Positions 48,927 through 58,490 of a DNA stretch of 64,000 nt are shown one piece after another. The position numbers were made by a program, and so were the translations under genes. The notes under the pieces were generated by a model. That model was not told where the DNA came from. It ran no database searches and saw only the letters and a list, made by a program, of their open reading frames with translations. The stretch is from Candidatus Marsarchaeota archaeon. GTDB taxonomy: Archaea > Micrarchaeota > Micrarchaeia > Micrarchaeales > Micrarchaeaceae. Location of the stretch: assembly GCA_023473665.1 (NCBI GenBank), contig JAMCYM010000003.1, forward strand, positions 225,993 through 289,992, written 5' to 3'. The stretch's first letter is position 1, and every line of letters starts with the position of its first letter.

Positions 48927-51908
48927 ATGGCCGACCAGCCTTTTGACATGCAAAGCGGCGATGCTGGCAAAGAGCCGCAGATGCCTGACCCGGGCATCCC
49001 AGGCCAAGAAGCGGTTTCCACGCCTGGCATACCGCAGCAGGACTGGCAGAGCCAAGGCACGAAATTCGATGTGACGCCATCCCGCCCCGTGCAGCCCCAA
49101 TACTACAAGCCCGCGCGGTTCGGGCCGCCTGTGCGCAATATAGCGATAATAGGCGTTATCGTGGTGGTTGCCGTAATCGGCGTACTATTCGCGTCAGGTG
49201 TGCTAACCCACCGCACTGTAACCACGACAATAGCCACTACTACGGCAATGCCCGTCGGCGCAATATCATCGTGCCAGGCAATAAACGCGTCAGGCTCGTA
49301 TTACCTGTCGGGCGACGTGTCATCGCATGGCTCTGGCGCATGCATAACGATAAAAGCAAGCGACGTCTCGCTGATATGCAACCAGAACCGCATAACCGGC
49401 TCTGGGCCGTACGGCAATTCGACGCCTTACACGTATGGGATCGCGGTCAACGGCAGCGATGACACCATAAGCGGCTGCGTTGTCAGCGCATTCTCATACG
49501 GCATATACGCAACGTACGCCCCTTCTCTAACCCTTACGCGCAACAACGTCTCGCAGAACGCAATGGCTGACGTGTACCTTTACAATTCGCCGAACAGCAC
49601 GCTGAGCATGAACTACCTATCAAAGGCACCGAGCTACCAGGGCGCCCTCTACATGTCTGGCGACACTGCTGGCACAAGCGTGTACAACAACACTATAACG
49701 AACAACACTCAGTCTGGCATCTACATTGATTCGTCTGGCAACTCATTCAAAGATAATTACATTAACGGGTCGCAGTACTCTTTCACTTGTGTGCCTGTGT
49801 ATGGATTCCCCAACAGCAGCACAGCGCTGTCAAACACATGCTACAACAACAACGGCTGTGACTTTGCCACGTGCATGGGCACGAACATGCCGCTCAACTT
49901 CTCGGCCATATCGCTTGGCAGCTCAATACGCACGTGCGGCTCGATAAACTCGCCAGGCCTGTACAGCCTGGAGAACGGCCTCAATGCAAGCCGCAGCCTG
50001 TCCGTGCAGCCGTGCATAACGGTGAACGCCAGCAATGTGGAGCTCAGCTGCAACCGCATGCCGATAACCGGCGCATATATAGGGATAAGCGCGGCCTCTG
50101 AATCAGGAATACAGCTCAGCGACTGCAACATAAGCGATTCCCAGATAGGCATAGCGTTCGACAACGTGGTTCATTCGAACGTCACCAACAGCACGCTCGC
50201 CACCGGGAGCACAGGTGTACTTATCCAGAAATCAAGGGACAACACGCTGCTCGGCCTGAAGGCCACCGGCTATGCCAGCGGCATATACCTGTCCAACTCA
50301 ACGCTTAACACGGTGCAGTCATTCAATGCATCGGGCAACACGTACGGCATATACCTGGCAAACTCGACCGGCAATGTCTTCACGCGCGGCGTGGCCCAGA
50401 ATAACAGCCGGATGGACGTCTTCGCGACTAACAGCTCAGCAGGCCAGAACTACAACCTGATGCAGGGCACGTCCTGCGGCCTAACCGATGCTGCATGGGC
50501 CACATGCGCGCAGCATTATTCCCCATTGCTCAAGTACTATCCGGTGAACGGATGCATGATAGTAAGCAGGTCAGGCAACTACACGCTGACAAGCAACGTG
50601 CTCACAGGCTCGCCGGAGTGCCTGGGCATAACCGCCAACGATGTTCGGTTCTCGTGCAACGGCTTCTCCATAACTCAGTTGAAGCCCAGCATCAACAGCA
50701 CGGCATTCCAGATCGCAAATGTGAACAACGTATCACTATCTAACTGCACGATCGTATCGTTCACGCGCGGAATTACGGTAAGGAACGCAACTGGCGTACA
50801 CGTCAACTCATCGCGCATAAGCTCCAGCCCTACAGGCATATCACTCTACAGGGTGTCAAACTCATCTGTGCATGGCAATCGCATATCCTCAAGCTCTGTT
50901 GCAGGAATAAGCATGCTGTCTGTCAGCAACACCAGCATATACTCTAACAACGTGACACAGGGCTCGCCTGGTATTGGCATAACGATGAATGCATCGCTCA
51001 ACAATGACGTTTACAGCAATTTCATGTCCGGTGACTCGATGGGCATGTATTTCGGCCAGGGCTCGCTGAACAATACTGTGTCTAACAATATGGTGCAGCT
51101 CAGCGGCACCTACGACTACGCCTGCAGCCCATCGGCCAGCTCGCTCGAAGCGGAGAACGGTGGCGTGAACTACGGCACGAAGAAGAGCGGCTGCTCGTGG
51201 CTGGCCGCCATCACGCAGCCCGTAATGAGCATATGCACTGCATTCACGTCCCCTACGACCTACCAGTTTACATCTGACATGGAATATTCGACAGGCACGC
51301 TGTGCTACGGCATATACTCAAACGACACGACAATCAACTGCATGGGCCACACTGTGCTGGCCGAGAACGGCGGCACGTTCGCGCTCTTCAAGAACGTCAA
51401 GTCGGGAACAATAGAGAACTGCAACCTGAAGGGCTTCACGAAACCGATCGTCGCGATAAACTCGAGCGTTACCGTGCAGAACAATACAATATTCAGCAAC
51501 GCGACCGGCGCGCCATCGCAGGCCTCAATAAGCATATCAAATTCGCAGGGCGCAGACGTCCTGTACAACAACATAACAACAGAATCTACGGGAGTTGCGC
51601 TGTACAACGTATCGGGCAACGAGCTGCGTGGCAACTACGTAGATTCGACGTACGACGCATACGACCTGTCCAATGCGACGGGCATAAACGTACAGGCAAA
51701 CACGGCGCACAGCCTGAAGGGCGCAGGCCTGGTGTTCTCTGGTTCTATGGGGGATACGCTGGAAAACAACTTCCTTTATGGCTTCACCTACGGCCTGGCG
51801 TGCATAGGCTCCAGTTCCGGCTCAACATCGATTGTCGACAATGGCCAGAACACCTGCTCGCTGCAGGCCGGCTGCTCATGGCTCAAGGCCTCGCTATCAA
51901 CGTGCTAG
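48927..51908 (+). CDS. Large membrane-anchored beta-helix surface protein with four related modules
   Basis: A 993-residue protein. The Pro/Gln-rich N-terminus (about 1-70) is probably cytosolic, one membrane segment follows (about 71-92), and the rest is exported, with very many N-x-S/T sequons. The sequence is full of right-handed beta-helix (NosD/PbH1) rungs such as NNVSQNAMADVYLYNSPNST and GIYIDSSGNSFKDNYINGSQ. Four modules of about 210-230 residues each start with a Cys-x-x-I, Gly-x-Tyr-x-Leu pattern (near residues 115, 335, 545 and 770) and most end in a short Cys-containing GCSW-type motif. A role in adhesion or glycan binding is plausible. GAGGT seven bases before the ATG at 48927 supports this start. 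Confidence 0.82.
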   Translation: MADQPFDMQSGDAGKEPQMPDPGIPGQEAVSTPGIPQQDWQSQGTKFDVTPSRPVQPQYYKPARFGPPVRNIAIIGVIVVVAVIGVLFASGVLTHRTVTTTIATTTAMPVGAISSCQAINASGSYYLSGDVSSHGSGACITIKASDVSLICNQNRITGSGPYGNSTPYTYGIAVNGSDDTISGCVVSAFSYGIYATYAPSLTLTRNNVSQNAMADVYLYNSPNSTLSMNYLSKAPSYQGALYMSGDTAGTSVYNNTITNNTQSGIYIDSSGNSFKDNYINGSQYSFTCVPVYGFPNSSTALSNTCYNNNGCDFATCMGTNMPLNFSAISLGSSIRTCGSINSPGLYSLENGLNASRSLSVQPCITVNASNVELSCNRMPITGAYIGISAASESGIQLSDCNISDSQIGIAFDNVVHSNVTNSTLATGSTGVLIQKSRDNTLLGLKATGYASGIYLSNSTLNTVQSFNASGNTYGIYLANSTGNVFTRGVAQNNSRMDVFATNSSAGQNYNLMQGTSCGLTDAAWATCAQHYSPLLKYYPVNGCMIVSRSGNYTLTSNVLTGSPECLGITANDVRFSCNGFSITQLKPSINSTAFQIANVNNVSLSNCTIVSFTRGITVRNATGVHVNSSRISSSPTGISLYRVSNSSVHGNRISSSSVAGISMLSVSNTSIYSNNVTQGSPGIGITMNASLNNDVYSNFMSGDSMGMYFGQGSLNNTVSNNMVQLSGTYDYACSPSASSLEAENGGVNYGTKKSGCSWLAAITQPVMSICTAFTSPTTYQFTSDMEYSTGTLCYGIYSNDTTINCMGHTVLAENGGTFALFKNVKSGTIENCNLKGFTKPIVAINSSVTVQNNTIFSNATGAPSQASISISNSQGADVLYNNITTESTGVALYNVSGNELRGNYVDSTYDAYDLSNATGINVQANTAHSLKGAGLVFSGSMGDTLENNFLYGFTYGLACIGSSSGSTSIVDNGQNTCSLQAGCSWLKASLSTC

Positions 51909-51956
51909 CCGTGCATACGTTTTTAGAGCTGGGCGCGCAAAGCGTTATCGGTGTTT

Positions 51957-53738
51957 ATGCTTTTCAAGGAACTTGCCGATTTTTATAGCAGGCTCGAAGG
52001 AGTGTCTTCGCGCCTCACGATGATAGACATACTGACCGAAGCGCTCAAGAGCGCCGGCACGGAAGAGGCTCAGAAGATAATATATATGACGGAGGGCATA
52101 CTCGCCCCGCCGTTCGAGGGCCTCGACTTCGGCATAGCGGAGAAGACGGCCGAAGACTCCATAGCCATGGCAACAGGCTACACGAAGGAGCAGGTGCATT
52201 CCGAGTACAAGAAGCTCGGGGACATGGGACTGGTGGCAGAGAAGCTGGTTGGAGCTACCAAGCTGAGGCGCATGCGAAGCTCGCAGTACACAGTCAGCCA
52301 GTTATACGACACGATGCTCAAGATCTCGCGCACCTCCGGCCACGGGAGTAAGGACACCAAGATAAAGATGCTTGCCGATGCGATAGCATCGTCGTCGCCG
52401 CTTGAGGCGCGCTACGTTGTGCGCTACCCACTCGGCGAGCTGCGCCTCGGCGCAGGCGACTCGACAATACTCGAGGCGCTTTCCGTGGTTGCTACAGGAG
52501 GGCGCTCGATAAAGGCGGAGCTAGAAGCCGCATACAACATATGCAGCGACCTCGGCCTCGTGGGCAGGGCCGTGAAGGAGGGCGGCGCCGATGCCATAAA
52601 GCACTTCAAGGTGGATCTATTCAAGCCGATAAGGCCCGCTCTTGCGGAGCGGCTGCCTACCGCAGAGCAGATACTGGAGCGCATGCACGGGAGGTGCGCC
52701 GTAGAGCAGAAGTACGACGGATTCAGGTGCCAGATACACAAGGACGGTGCTGACGTGCGCATATTCTCGCGAAGGCTGGAGAACACCACTGCCATGTTCC
52801 CTGACATAGTGAAGGCGGTGCAGCGCGAGGTCAAGGCGCGGCGCATAATATTCGAAGGCGAGGCGCTGGCATACAACGAAGCTACCGGCGAGTTCATGCC
52901 ATTCCAGGAAACGATACAGAGGAAGCGCAAGCACGGCATCAAGGAGAAGATAGAGGAGCTGCCACTGCACCTCATGGCGTTCGACGTGATGTACATCGAT
53001 GGCAAGGACTACATGCACGAACCTTACGAGCAGCGGAGGAAGGCGCTCGAGGGCGTGCTGTCAAAAGACGGCATAATACTGCCAACAAAGCGCATCATAA
53101 CCTCTTCGGCCAAGGAGCTCGAATCGTTCTTCGAGAGCTCCGTCGAGAACGGCCTCGAGGGCATAGTGGCGAAGGACCTGCAGGCAGAATACATAGCCGG
53201 CGCCAGAAAGTTCAGCTGGATAAAGCTCAAGCGCAGCTACAGGGGCGAGCTCTCTGACACGCTCGACCTCGTCATAGTGGGCTACTTCCTCGGCAGGGGC
53301 GCTCGCGCCGAGTTAAAGTTCGGGGGCCTGCTCTGCGCGGTCTACAACGAGAAGCGTGACATGTTCGAGACGGTTTCCAGGCTGGGCACCGGCTTCACCG
53401 AGAAGCAGATGACCGAGCTAAAGGAACTCCTTGACAAGGCGAAGTCGAAGCCCAAGCCCGCGCGCGTAGACTCGCTGATAGAACCGGATTTCTGGGTTTA
53501 TCCCAAGTACGTAGTCACGGTAAAGGCCGACGAGATAACGCGCTCGCCCATGCACACCTGCGGCAGGTCGAAGAGCGAGAGCGGCGAGGAGACAGGATAC
53601 GCGCTGCGCTTCCCGAGGCTTGTGGGCGAAGAGGCGGTGAGGAGCGACAAGAGCGTAGAAGAGGCGACGACTACGAAGGAGGTCGAGGAGATGTTCAGGC
53701 AGCAGAGGAAGGTGCGCGTGGTTGATAATCCATCCTAG
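51957..53738 (+). CDS. lig: ATP-dependent DNA ligase
   Basis: A 593-residue archaeal replicative ligase. An N-terminal DNA-binding domain (about 1-225) precedes the adenylation domain with catalytic K252 in VEQKYDGFRCQIHKDG, FEGEALAYNEATGEFMPFQE, NGLEGIVAKDLQAEYIAGAR and KFSWIKLKRSY. An OB-fold domain follows (about 410-560), ending TGYALRFPRLV. All nucleotidyltransferase motifs are present. The ATG at 51957 has GGTG six bases upstream; GTG at 51951 is in frame. It seals nicks with the RFC/PCNA machinery. Confidence 0.94.
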   Translation: MLFKELADFYSRLEGVSSRLTMIDILTEALKSAGTEEAQKIIYMTEGILAPPFEGLDFGIAEKTAEDSIAMATGYTKEQVHSEYKKLGDMGLVAEKLVGATKLRRMRSSQYTVSQLYDTMLKISRTSGHGSKDTKIKMLADAIASSSPLEARYVVRYPLGELRLGAGDSTILEALSVVATGGRSIKAELEAAYNICSDLGLVGRAVKEGGADAIKHFKVDLFKPIRPALAERLPTAEQILERMHGRCAVEQKYDGFRCQIHKDGADVRIFSRRLENTTAMFPDIVKAVQREVKARRIIFEGEALAYNEATGEFMPFQETIQRKRKHGIKEKIEELPLHLMAFDVMYIDGKDYMHEPYEQRRKALEGVLSKDGIILPTKRIITSSAKELESFFESSVENGLEGIVAKDLQAEYIAGARKFSWIKLKRSYRGELSDTLDLVIVGYFLGRGARAELKFGGLLCAVYNEKRDMFETVSRLGTGFTEKQMTELKELLDKAKSKPKPARVDSLIEPDFWVYPKYVVTVKADEITRSPMHTCGRSKSESGEETGYALRFPRLVGEEAVRSDKSVEEATTTKEVEEMFRQQRKVRVVDNPS

Positions 53739-53801
53739 GTCCATTTCCAAAAATCAGTCACCGAGTAAGCGATAAGGTATGCCGGCCTTCGATATGGCCG
53801 T

Positions 53802-54128
53802 TCACACTTCCCTTGCATTCTCTATTATTCTAGAAAACTTCTGCACGCTCTTCACTATGTCCTTCATCTTTGGATTGAGCTTGTAGCCGAGGCCGTAGCC
53901 GTTCGCCGTCCTTATGTGCGTCGGCTGTATGGCGTTGAGGTCGAGCGAGAGCTCCCTGAGCGTTATTATGAGCGTCTTTCTGGTGAACTTCTTCTCCAGA
54001 TCCGCGTAGAGCTCCTTGGTGGTTCTCGGAGATTTCTGCAAAAGCAGATTCATTACAGCGTAATTCGGCCTGCTGAGCACCTTTCGGAGCGCCCAAATCT
54101 CATCTTGCTGCTTCTCACGCTTAGGCAT
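53802..54128 (-). CDS. Winged-helix DNA-binding protein
   Basis: A 108-residue protein with a winged-helix core: RPNYAVMNLLLQKSPRTTKE, then LYADLEKKFTRKTLIITLRE as recognition region, a wing NGYGLGYKLNPK, and a C-terminal helix (MKDIVKSVQKFSRIIENA) that may form a dimer coiled coil. The ATG at 54128 is preferred to GTG at 54140. It is divergent from the pilus operon across about 180 bases containing palindromes, so it may regulate that operon (inference). Confidence 0.7.
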   Translation of the reverse strand: MPKREKQQDEIWALRKVLSRPNYAVMNLLLQKSPRTTKELYADLEKKFTRKTLIITLRELSLDLNAIQPTHIRTANGYGLGYKLNPKMKDIVKSVQKFSRIIENAREV

Positions 54129-54251
54129 ACCCACCCACACAAACTATTCAGAATGAAGGTTTAAAAGCCTTTGTAGTGCGGGTCACAAACGTTGACTAAT
54201 ATTCAAGATTAAACGCCCTCTGGACGGATTTTCTGGCGGCCCATTGCCAAA

Positions 54252-54292
54252 CTTATATACAAAAGTATAAGAATATTTACTTTAGTAAATAT
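54252..54292 (+). promoter_or_regulatory. Pilus operon promoter with overlapping palindromes
   Basis: CTTATATAC (54252-54260) is a TATA box. It is followed by a TATAC/GTATA inverted repeat and then by the perfect palindrome ATATTTACTTTAGTAAATAT (54273-54292), which covers the expected transcription start. A protein bound there would block initiation. The winged-helix gene upstream is a candidate regulator. Confidence 0.6.
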
Positions 54293-54308
54293 AATGGTAG
54301 ATGAGTAG

Positions 54309-55805
54309 ATGGCATTGCTGCATGGCCTACTCGGCAACATTGGGGCGCGACATGCGCAAAAGGGTGGGCGCATGGCTGAGGGCAAGCTCTCGTTCACCAT
54401 AACCGCTTCATATCCTGACAAGCCACTCGAACAGCCGGACCGCTTCAGGGTCATAGGCAAGTCCGGCAGCTCGATGCTCTATTCGCTGCTCGCCCTTCCC
54501 GACGAGAAGGCGGTGATGAATGATGCAGCGAAGGCCAAATCCAGGCTCATCAATGCGCTCTCGGCAGACATGGGAGTTGGCGACCTGACCTTCAGGCCTG
54601 CAATCGAGAGGGCCATGTCGATCGCGTCAACATTCACGGAGGCCGATCCGCGCAAGGCCATAATCCCCTACATAGCGGCGCACGAGGTAGCGGGCTACGG
54701 CCCTATAAGCATGCTGCTCGACGACAGGTCTGGCATAGAAGAGATAATGATAAATTCTCCGGCTTCGAATATCGTGATCTACCACTCAAAGTACGGCTAC
54801 TGCCAGACAAACATGAGATTCAACGGCGCGCCAGAATTCAGGTTCACCATGAACCGCATACTCGGCGATCTCGACACCGAGATAAGCGAAGAACATCCCA
54901 TCATAGACGCGCAGCTGTATGACGGTTCCAGGCTTCACGCGCAGCTGGCTCCGTATGCAGTAAGCGGCGCAGCGGCCTCGATACGCCTGAGCGCAGGCAG
55001 GCGCATAGATATCAGGCGCATGCTCGCAGAAGGCACGACCAGCGCGGAGGCGCTCGCATATCTGTGGATGGCGCTTCTTGCGGGCGCGAACATAGCCATA
55101 GCAGGCGCTCCAGCCACTGGCAAGACCACGCTCCTGGTGGCGCTCAACGACCTAATGCCGCACTACGAGCGCATAATAACCATAGAAGAAGACATAAACG
55201 AGCTCAAGCCGTATGGCAACTTCATGAATGCGACGATGCTGCAGGGCTCGAGCATAGCGGGCAGGCATGCGGTCAAGGAGCAGGTGATCAACGCGCTGCA
55301 CCTGAGGCCTGACAGGCTGATTGTTGGAGAGGTGCGGGGCGAGGAGACAGGCGAGGTCTTCTTCGGCGCAAACATAGGCGTGCCGTTCATAACTACGCTG
55401 CACGCGTCAGCCAACGGCACCGCCGTGATAGACAGGCTCTCGACGAAGCCCATGGCCGTGCAGCGCGAGCTCGTAAGCATGCTGGACGTTTCCGTGCTCA
55501 TGGAGAAGGCGCATGACGGCGTGCGAAGGCTATCGAGCATAGCAGAGTACTCATGGCTTGCGAGGGGCGAGCTGCCATACGAAACAGGCAAGGAATTCGA
55601 CGTGCTGTACGTGGCCGAAGGCGCGAGCGTCATCCAACAGGCCCTGAAGGCCTCAAAGGTCCTCAAGGCATATTCCAGCGAGTTCTCGCTCAGCATGGCC
55701 GAAACGATTAAGGATTTCAAGCGCAGGGCCTCGTTCCTGGCAGGGCTTACAAGCAAGGAAGGAGACGTCTACAACCTGATAAGAGAGTATGGTGTCGTCC
55801 TATGA
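54309..55805 (+). CDS. Type IV pilus-type secretion ATPase (TadA/GspE/FlaI family)
   Basis: A 498-residue ATPase. The N-terminal domain contains YGPISMLLDDRSGIEEIMIN, followed by an arginine-rich linker (GAAASIRLSAGRRIDIRRML), Walker A IAGAPATGKTTLLVAL (near 259-274), an Asp box (TIEEDINELKPYG), Walker B PDRLIVGEVRGEE and a His box (VPFITTLHASANGT). It powers pilus assembly from the cytosolic side. An ATG at 54372 with GGGTGG four bases upstream may be the real start. The stop overlaps the next gene by four bases, beginning a run of ten co-directional genes to 60489. Confidence 0.9.
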   Translation: MALLHGLLGNIGARHAQKGGRMAEGKLSFTITASYPDKPLEQPDRFRVIGKSGSSMLYSLLALPDEKAVMNDAAKAKSRLINALSADMGVGDLTFRPAIERAMSIASTFTEADPRKAIIPYIAAHEVAGYGPISMLLDDRSGIEEIMINSPASNIVIYHSKYGYCQTNMRFNGAPEFRFTMNRILGDLDTEISEEHPIIDAQLYDGSRLHAQLAPYAVSGAAASIRLSAGRRIDIRRMLAEGTTSAEALAYLWMALLAGANIAIAGAPATGKTTLLVALNDLMPHYERIITIEEDINELKPYGNFMNATMLQGSSIAGRHAVKEQVINALHLRPDRLIVGEVRGEETGEVFFGANIGVPFITTLHASANGTAVIDRLSTKPMAVQRELVSMLDVSVLMEKAHDGVRRLSSIAEYSWLARGELPYETGKEFDVLYVAEGASVIQQALKASKVLKAYSSEFSLSMAETIKDFKRRASFLAGLTSKEGDVYNLIREYGVVL

Positions 55806-56515
55806 TCATTCCAAGCGCAGAGCAGGTGATTGGCACTGTTGCAGCGCCGATTGCAGCCCTAGCAATTATCGGCCTTACTGGCGTAAGGCTGCTTGTGTTC
55901 ATACCTCTGTCAGTTTCATTGCTTGCCGTGTTCCTAATCTTCGGAATGCGCCGTGCCGCAGCGCGGCGGCGCGCTGCCGAGCTGGCCGGGCTCCATCTCA
56001 TAATCCAGGAGACGCTCTCGCGTATGGCGCATGGCAAGCCCTTCCCTGCAGCATTGCGGGCCTCTATCGGCCATGCGCGCCCTGACGACGCTGCGCGTTC
56101 GGTTCTAGGCATCGCATTGGCGAGAATGGAAGCGGGCGACATGCCCAAGCAGGCGATCGGGAACGCGATTGCAGACCAGCGCTGCTCGGGCTTCAGTGAT
56201 GCCCTCAAGGAGGGGATTGCGTGCATGGCGCGCGCCGCTGCAAGCGCCAACATGGCCGGCGCCCTGCGCTCGTTCGACGAGGAGCTCGAAAGAAACGCAA
56301 CTGAAGCATCTGAGAGGCGCGCCGGCCGCATGCAGCGCTCCGGCGCAATATCGATGCTGCTCGGGACCATCGTGCCGTCGTTCATGACATTCGGGCTCGT
56401 CGGCTATTCTATAGTCTACCAGCAGGGCCTGCTCCTTGGCGCCTTTGCTGTTATGCTTGTAGTTGCCATGCCTGGCCTTTACAGCATGAGCACCGGGTGG
56501 ATGGATGAGAGCTGA
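55802..56515 (+). CDS. TadC/GspF-like pilus platform protein, first half
   Basis: A 237-residue membrane protein with one T2SS-F domain: two N-terminal spans (about 10-50), a cytosolic helical domain (about 55-190) with LIIQETLSRMAHGKPFPAAL and ALKEGIACMARAAASANMAG, and two C-terminal spans (about 185-230). Archaeal TadC platforms usually carry two such domains in one chain. Here the second domain is the next gene, overlapping by 11 bases. The two probably form a heteromeric inner-membrane platform for the ATPase. Confidence 0.82.
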   Translation: MIIPSAEQVIGTVAAPIAALAIIGLTGVRLLVFIPLSVSLLAVFLIFGMRRAAARRRAAELAGLHLIIQETLSRMAHGKPFPAALRASIGHARPDDAARSVLGIALARMEAGDMPKQAIGNAIADQRCSGFSDALKEGIACMARAAASANMAGALRSFDEELERNATEASERRAGRMQRSGAISMLLGTIVPSFMTFGLVGYSIVYQQGLLLGAFAVMLVVAMPGLYSMSTGWMDES

Positions 56516-57299
56516 TGCGAGGGCATTGCTGGGAATCATGGGCAGCGGCGCTGCGGCCCTGCCTTCTTTTGCAGCGGCGCTGCTCCTCGCCTATCTTGGC
56601 ATCATGGTGCCTGCAATAGCCGTAATAGCAGTATTCGGTTTCGCGTGGAACGCAAGCAGGACGCGCGCCAATAAGGCCAGGGCAAGCGCAGACTCTATGG
56701 CCCTCGGCCTTGCGCGCCGGCTTGCGGAGCGCCTGCGGCGCGGCAAGCCGCTGCTCGGCTCTTTGGAGCGTTCAATGGTGCCAGGCGAAAGGCGGTACGA
56801 TGGGCTAAGGGCCGCACTGTTCCGCTACAAGGGTTCAGGCGATGCTTCTGCCATAGCCTCGCTCGATGCGATGGGCTCTGACAAGCTGCGCAGGCTGTTC
56901 GAGCTAATGGCGCGCCTGCTGCCCAGCAGCGCAAGCCCGCTGAACCCGATTGAGGCGCTGGCAAGCGATCTGGAGCATGAAGAGTCGTACCGCATGAGAG
57001 GCATAGGCCTTGCTAGCAACTACTCCTCTGTGCTGCGTATGGGCACAGCTGTGTTCTTCCCGCTCTTCGCAGGCATAAGCATGAATGTGATGGCCTTTGC
57101 GCATGCTTCACTAGGGGGCACGTCCATAAATCCGGCGCAGCTCTTCGCCATATTCACGGCATACGCAGTGCTGGCCAACTATGCCGGCACGATGCGCGGC
57201 CCAGGAAAGATTACGGCGAGGGCAGCGAGCACTGCGTTCTTCGGCGCTGTCGCAGTGATTGTAATGAGGGTGGTGTCAACGCTCTCGCTTGCCATATGA
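56505..57299 (+). CDS. TadC/GspF-like pilus platform protein, second half
   Basis: A 264-residue partner of the preceding gene product: two N-terminal spans (about 12-48), a basic cytosolic domain (LARRLAERLRRGKPLLGSLE; RRLFELMARLLPSSASPLNP), and three C-terminal spans (about 180-262). Position, size and the RRGKPLLGSLER motif fit the second domain of TadC-like proteins, although sequence conservation is low. It overlaps the preceding gene by 11 bases and precedes the first pilin by 17. Confidence 0.75.
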   Translation: MRADARALLGIMGSGAAALPSFAAALLLAYLGIMVPAIAVIAVFGFAWNASRTRANKARASADSMALGLARRLAERLRRGKPLLGSLERSMVPGERRYDGLRAALFRYKGSGDASAIASLDAMGSDKLRRLFELMARLLPSSASPLNPIEALASDLEHEESYRMRGIGLASNYSSVLRMGTAVFFPLFAGISMNVMAFAHASLGGTSINPAQLFAIFTAYAVLANYAGTMRGPGKITARAASTAFFGAVAVIVMRVVSTLSLAI

Positions 57300-57316
57300 T
57301 GTGTATAGGTGGGTAA

Positions 57317-57556
57317 ATGATGGAAGGGCAGATAAACGTGATAAGGGCGTTCCTTGCGGTCGCAAGGGCGAAGCGTGCGCAGAGCTCTCTCGAGTACATA
57401 ATGATGCTCTCTGCGGTGAGCATCATCATCGTGATAGCCCTGGCAATGATAATGCAGCTGAAGGGCGCTGCCGTGCACACGTTCTTCAACTCCACGAACC
57501 AGAGCATAGGTGCTGAGCTCACGAACGAGCTTGCAAACCTGACGGCGCCGAAGTAG
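57317..57556 (+). CDS. Pilin with class III-type signal peptide
   Basis: A 79-residue protein with a long basic leader ending RAKRAQSSLEY, then a hydrophobic helix (IMMLSAVSIIIVIALAMI) and a short Asn/Thr-rich tail. The Q-x-S-x-E motif at the cleavage point is that of archaeal class III pilins, processed by an EppA-type peptidase before the Gln. It is the best major-pilin candidate of the operon. No prepilin peptidase gene lies in the window. Cleavage and assembly are inferred from the motif. Confidence 0.8.
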   Translation: MMEGQINVIRAFLAVARAKRAQSSLEYIMMLSAVSIIIVIALAMIMQLKGAAVHTFFNSTNQSIGAELTNELANLTAPK

Positions 57557-57565
57557 TGATGCAGA

Positions 57566-57943
57566 ATGGATGCATGCCCTAGGGCGCAGGCCTCGTTCGA
57601 GTTCATGCTCTATACTGCAGCTTCGGTGCTGGCCCTTGCCGCGGTGCTTCCGCTCGCATCGCATGCGTACGGACCCGTGGCGAAGGCCTACTCAGGCATG
57701 GATTACGGGCAGCTCGCAGCAGCGATAAACTCCAACATGCAGTACTCTTCGAGCAACTTCACAGCGTACGTGCCAGGCGGACTGTGCGGCGGTCATGCGA
57801 CTATGCTGGCGAGCTCGCTCGGCGGCTCGCTGGAGCTTGACGCGCCTGTGGAATTCAGCGCCAGGGTGTGCGCAAGCAGCGGGCTTGCGGAGCTCTCGAT
57901 GGCGTACGCGTACAACGGCACATACGTGCTTGATGCAGGGTGA
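57566..57943 (+). CDS. Minor pilin-like protein with class III-type signal
   Basis: A 125-residue protein with a short leader MDACPRA, the QASFEF motif (Q-x-S-x-E), a hydrophobic segment (MLYTAASVLALAAVLPLA) and an exported domain with three Cys residues and sequons. It starts ten bases after the first pilin gene and ends five before the next small gene. It is probably a minor pilin or tip component. Confidence 0.7.
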   Translation: MDACPRAQASFEFMLYTAASVLALAAVLPLASHAYGPVAKAYSGMDYGQLAAAINSNMQYSSSNFTAYVPGGLCGGHATMLASSLGGSLELDAPVEFSARVCASSGLAELSMAYAYNGTYVLDAG

Positions 57944-57947
57944 CATC

Positions 57948-58148
57948 ATGCGGGCTCAGCTTTCAGCAAGCATTCTGGCGGAACTCGCGATGGCGCTGGC
58001 TGTGGCGCTTTTCGCCATGTGGGGCATGCACCTTGCCATAGTGCCGCTGCATGCGGCATATGCGAGCATAAGCAATGCATCGAACGCGTCGCATGCAGCG
58101 ATAAACTCAAGCATAGCCCCGTATGGGCTTTTCGGTATAGCAACGTGA
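57948..58148 (+). CDS. Short pilin-like protein
   Basis: A 66-residue protein starting MRAQLSASILAELAMALAVA: a very short leader, AQ at the presumed cleavage point, and a hydrophobic segment with a Glu, as in its neighbours but with looser spacing. The rest is a short tail with two N-A-S sequons. The ATG at 57948 is chosen because the longer frame upstream overlaps the preceding pilin-like gene. Confidence 0.6.
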   Translation: MRAQLSASILAELAMALAVALFAMWGMHLAIVPLHAAYASISNASNASHAAINSSIAPYGLFGIAT

Positions 58149-58152
58149 GCGA

Positions 58153-58482
58153 ATGAAGAAAAAGGCGCAGGCCGCGCAGGTCGAAATGCTGGCTGCCGCA
58201 GCCCTATTTGCGCTGCTGGTAATCGGCGCAGTTTACGCGGCTGGCCGCACCGCCAGTACGATTGAGGCGTATGCGCAGGGTGTCCAGGGTGCCATATCAT
58301 CAGGCGCGCAGATGCAGAAAGCCGCATATCTCGCATCGGAGCCCAACGCCTCCATGCCCACGCTCGGCAACATATCAACTGCAAGACTACAAATAAGCAA
58401 AAGTGGCAGCGGCATGCGCCCATACAACGGCTCCCGGCTTATCGTGCTGAATGGATCTGTATACATCATGAAGTGGACTTAG
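58153..58482 (+). CDS. Pilin-like protein
   Basis: A 109-residue protein starting MKKKAQAAQVEMLAAAALFA: basic leader, AQ-containing cleavage region with Glu at +5, a hydrophobic helix (about 12-30) and an exported domain of about 75 residues with N-x-S sequons and no Cys. It is five bases after the preceding gene and nine bases before the next. A structural or minor pilin role is inferred. Confidence 0.68.
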   Translation: MKKKAQAAQVEMLAAAALFALLVIGAVYAAGRTASTIEAYAQGVQGAISSGAQMQKAAYLASEPNASMPTLGNISTARLQISKSGSGMRPYNGSRLIVLNGSVYIMKWT

Positions 58483-58490
58483 GCGACACA

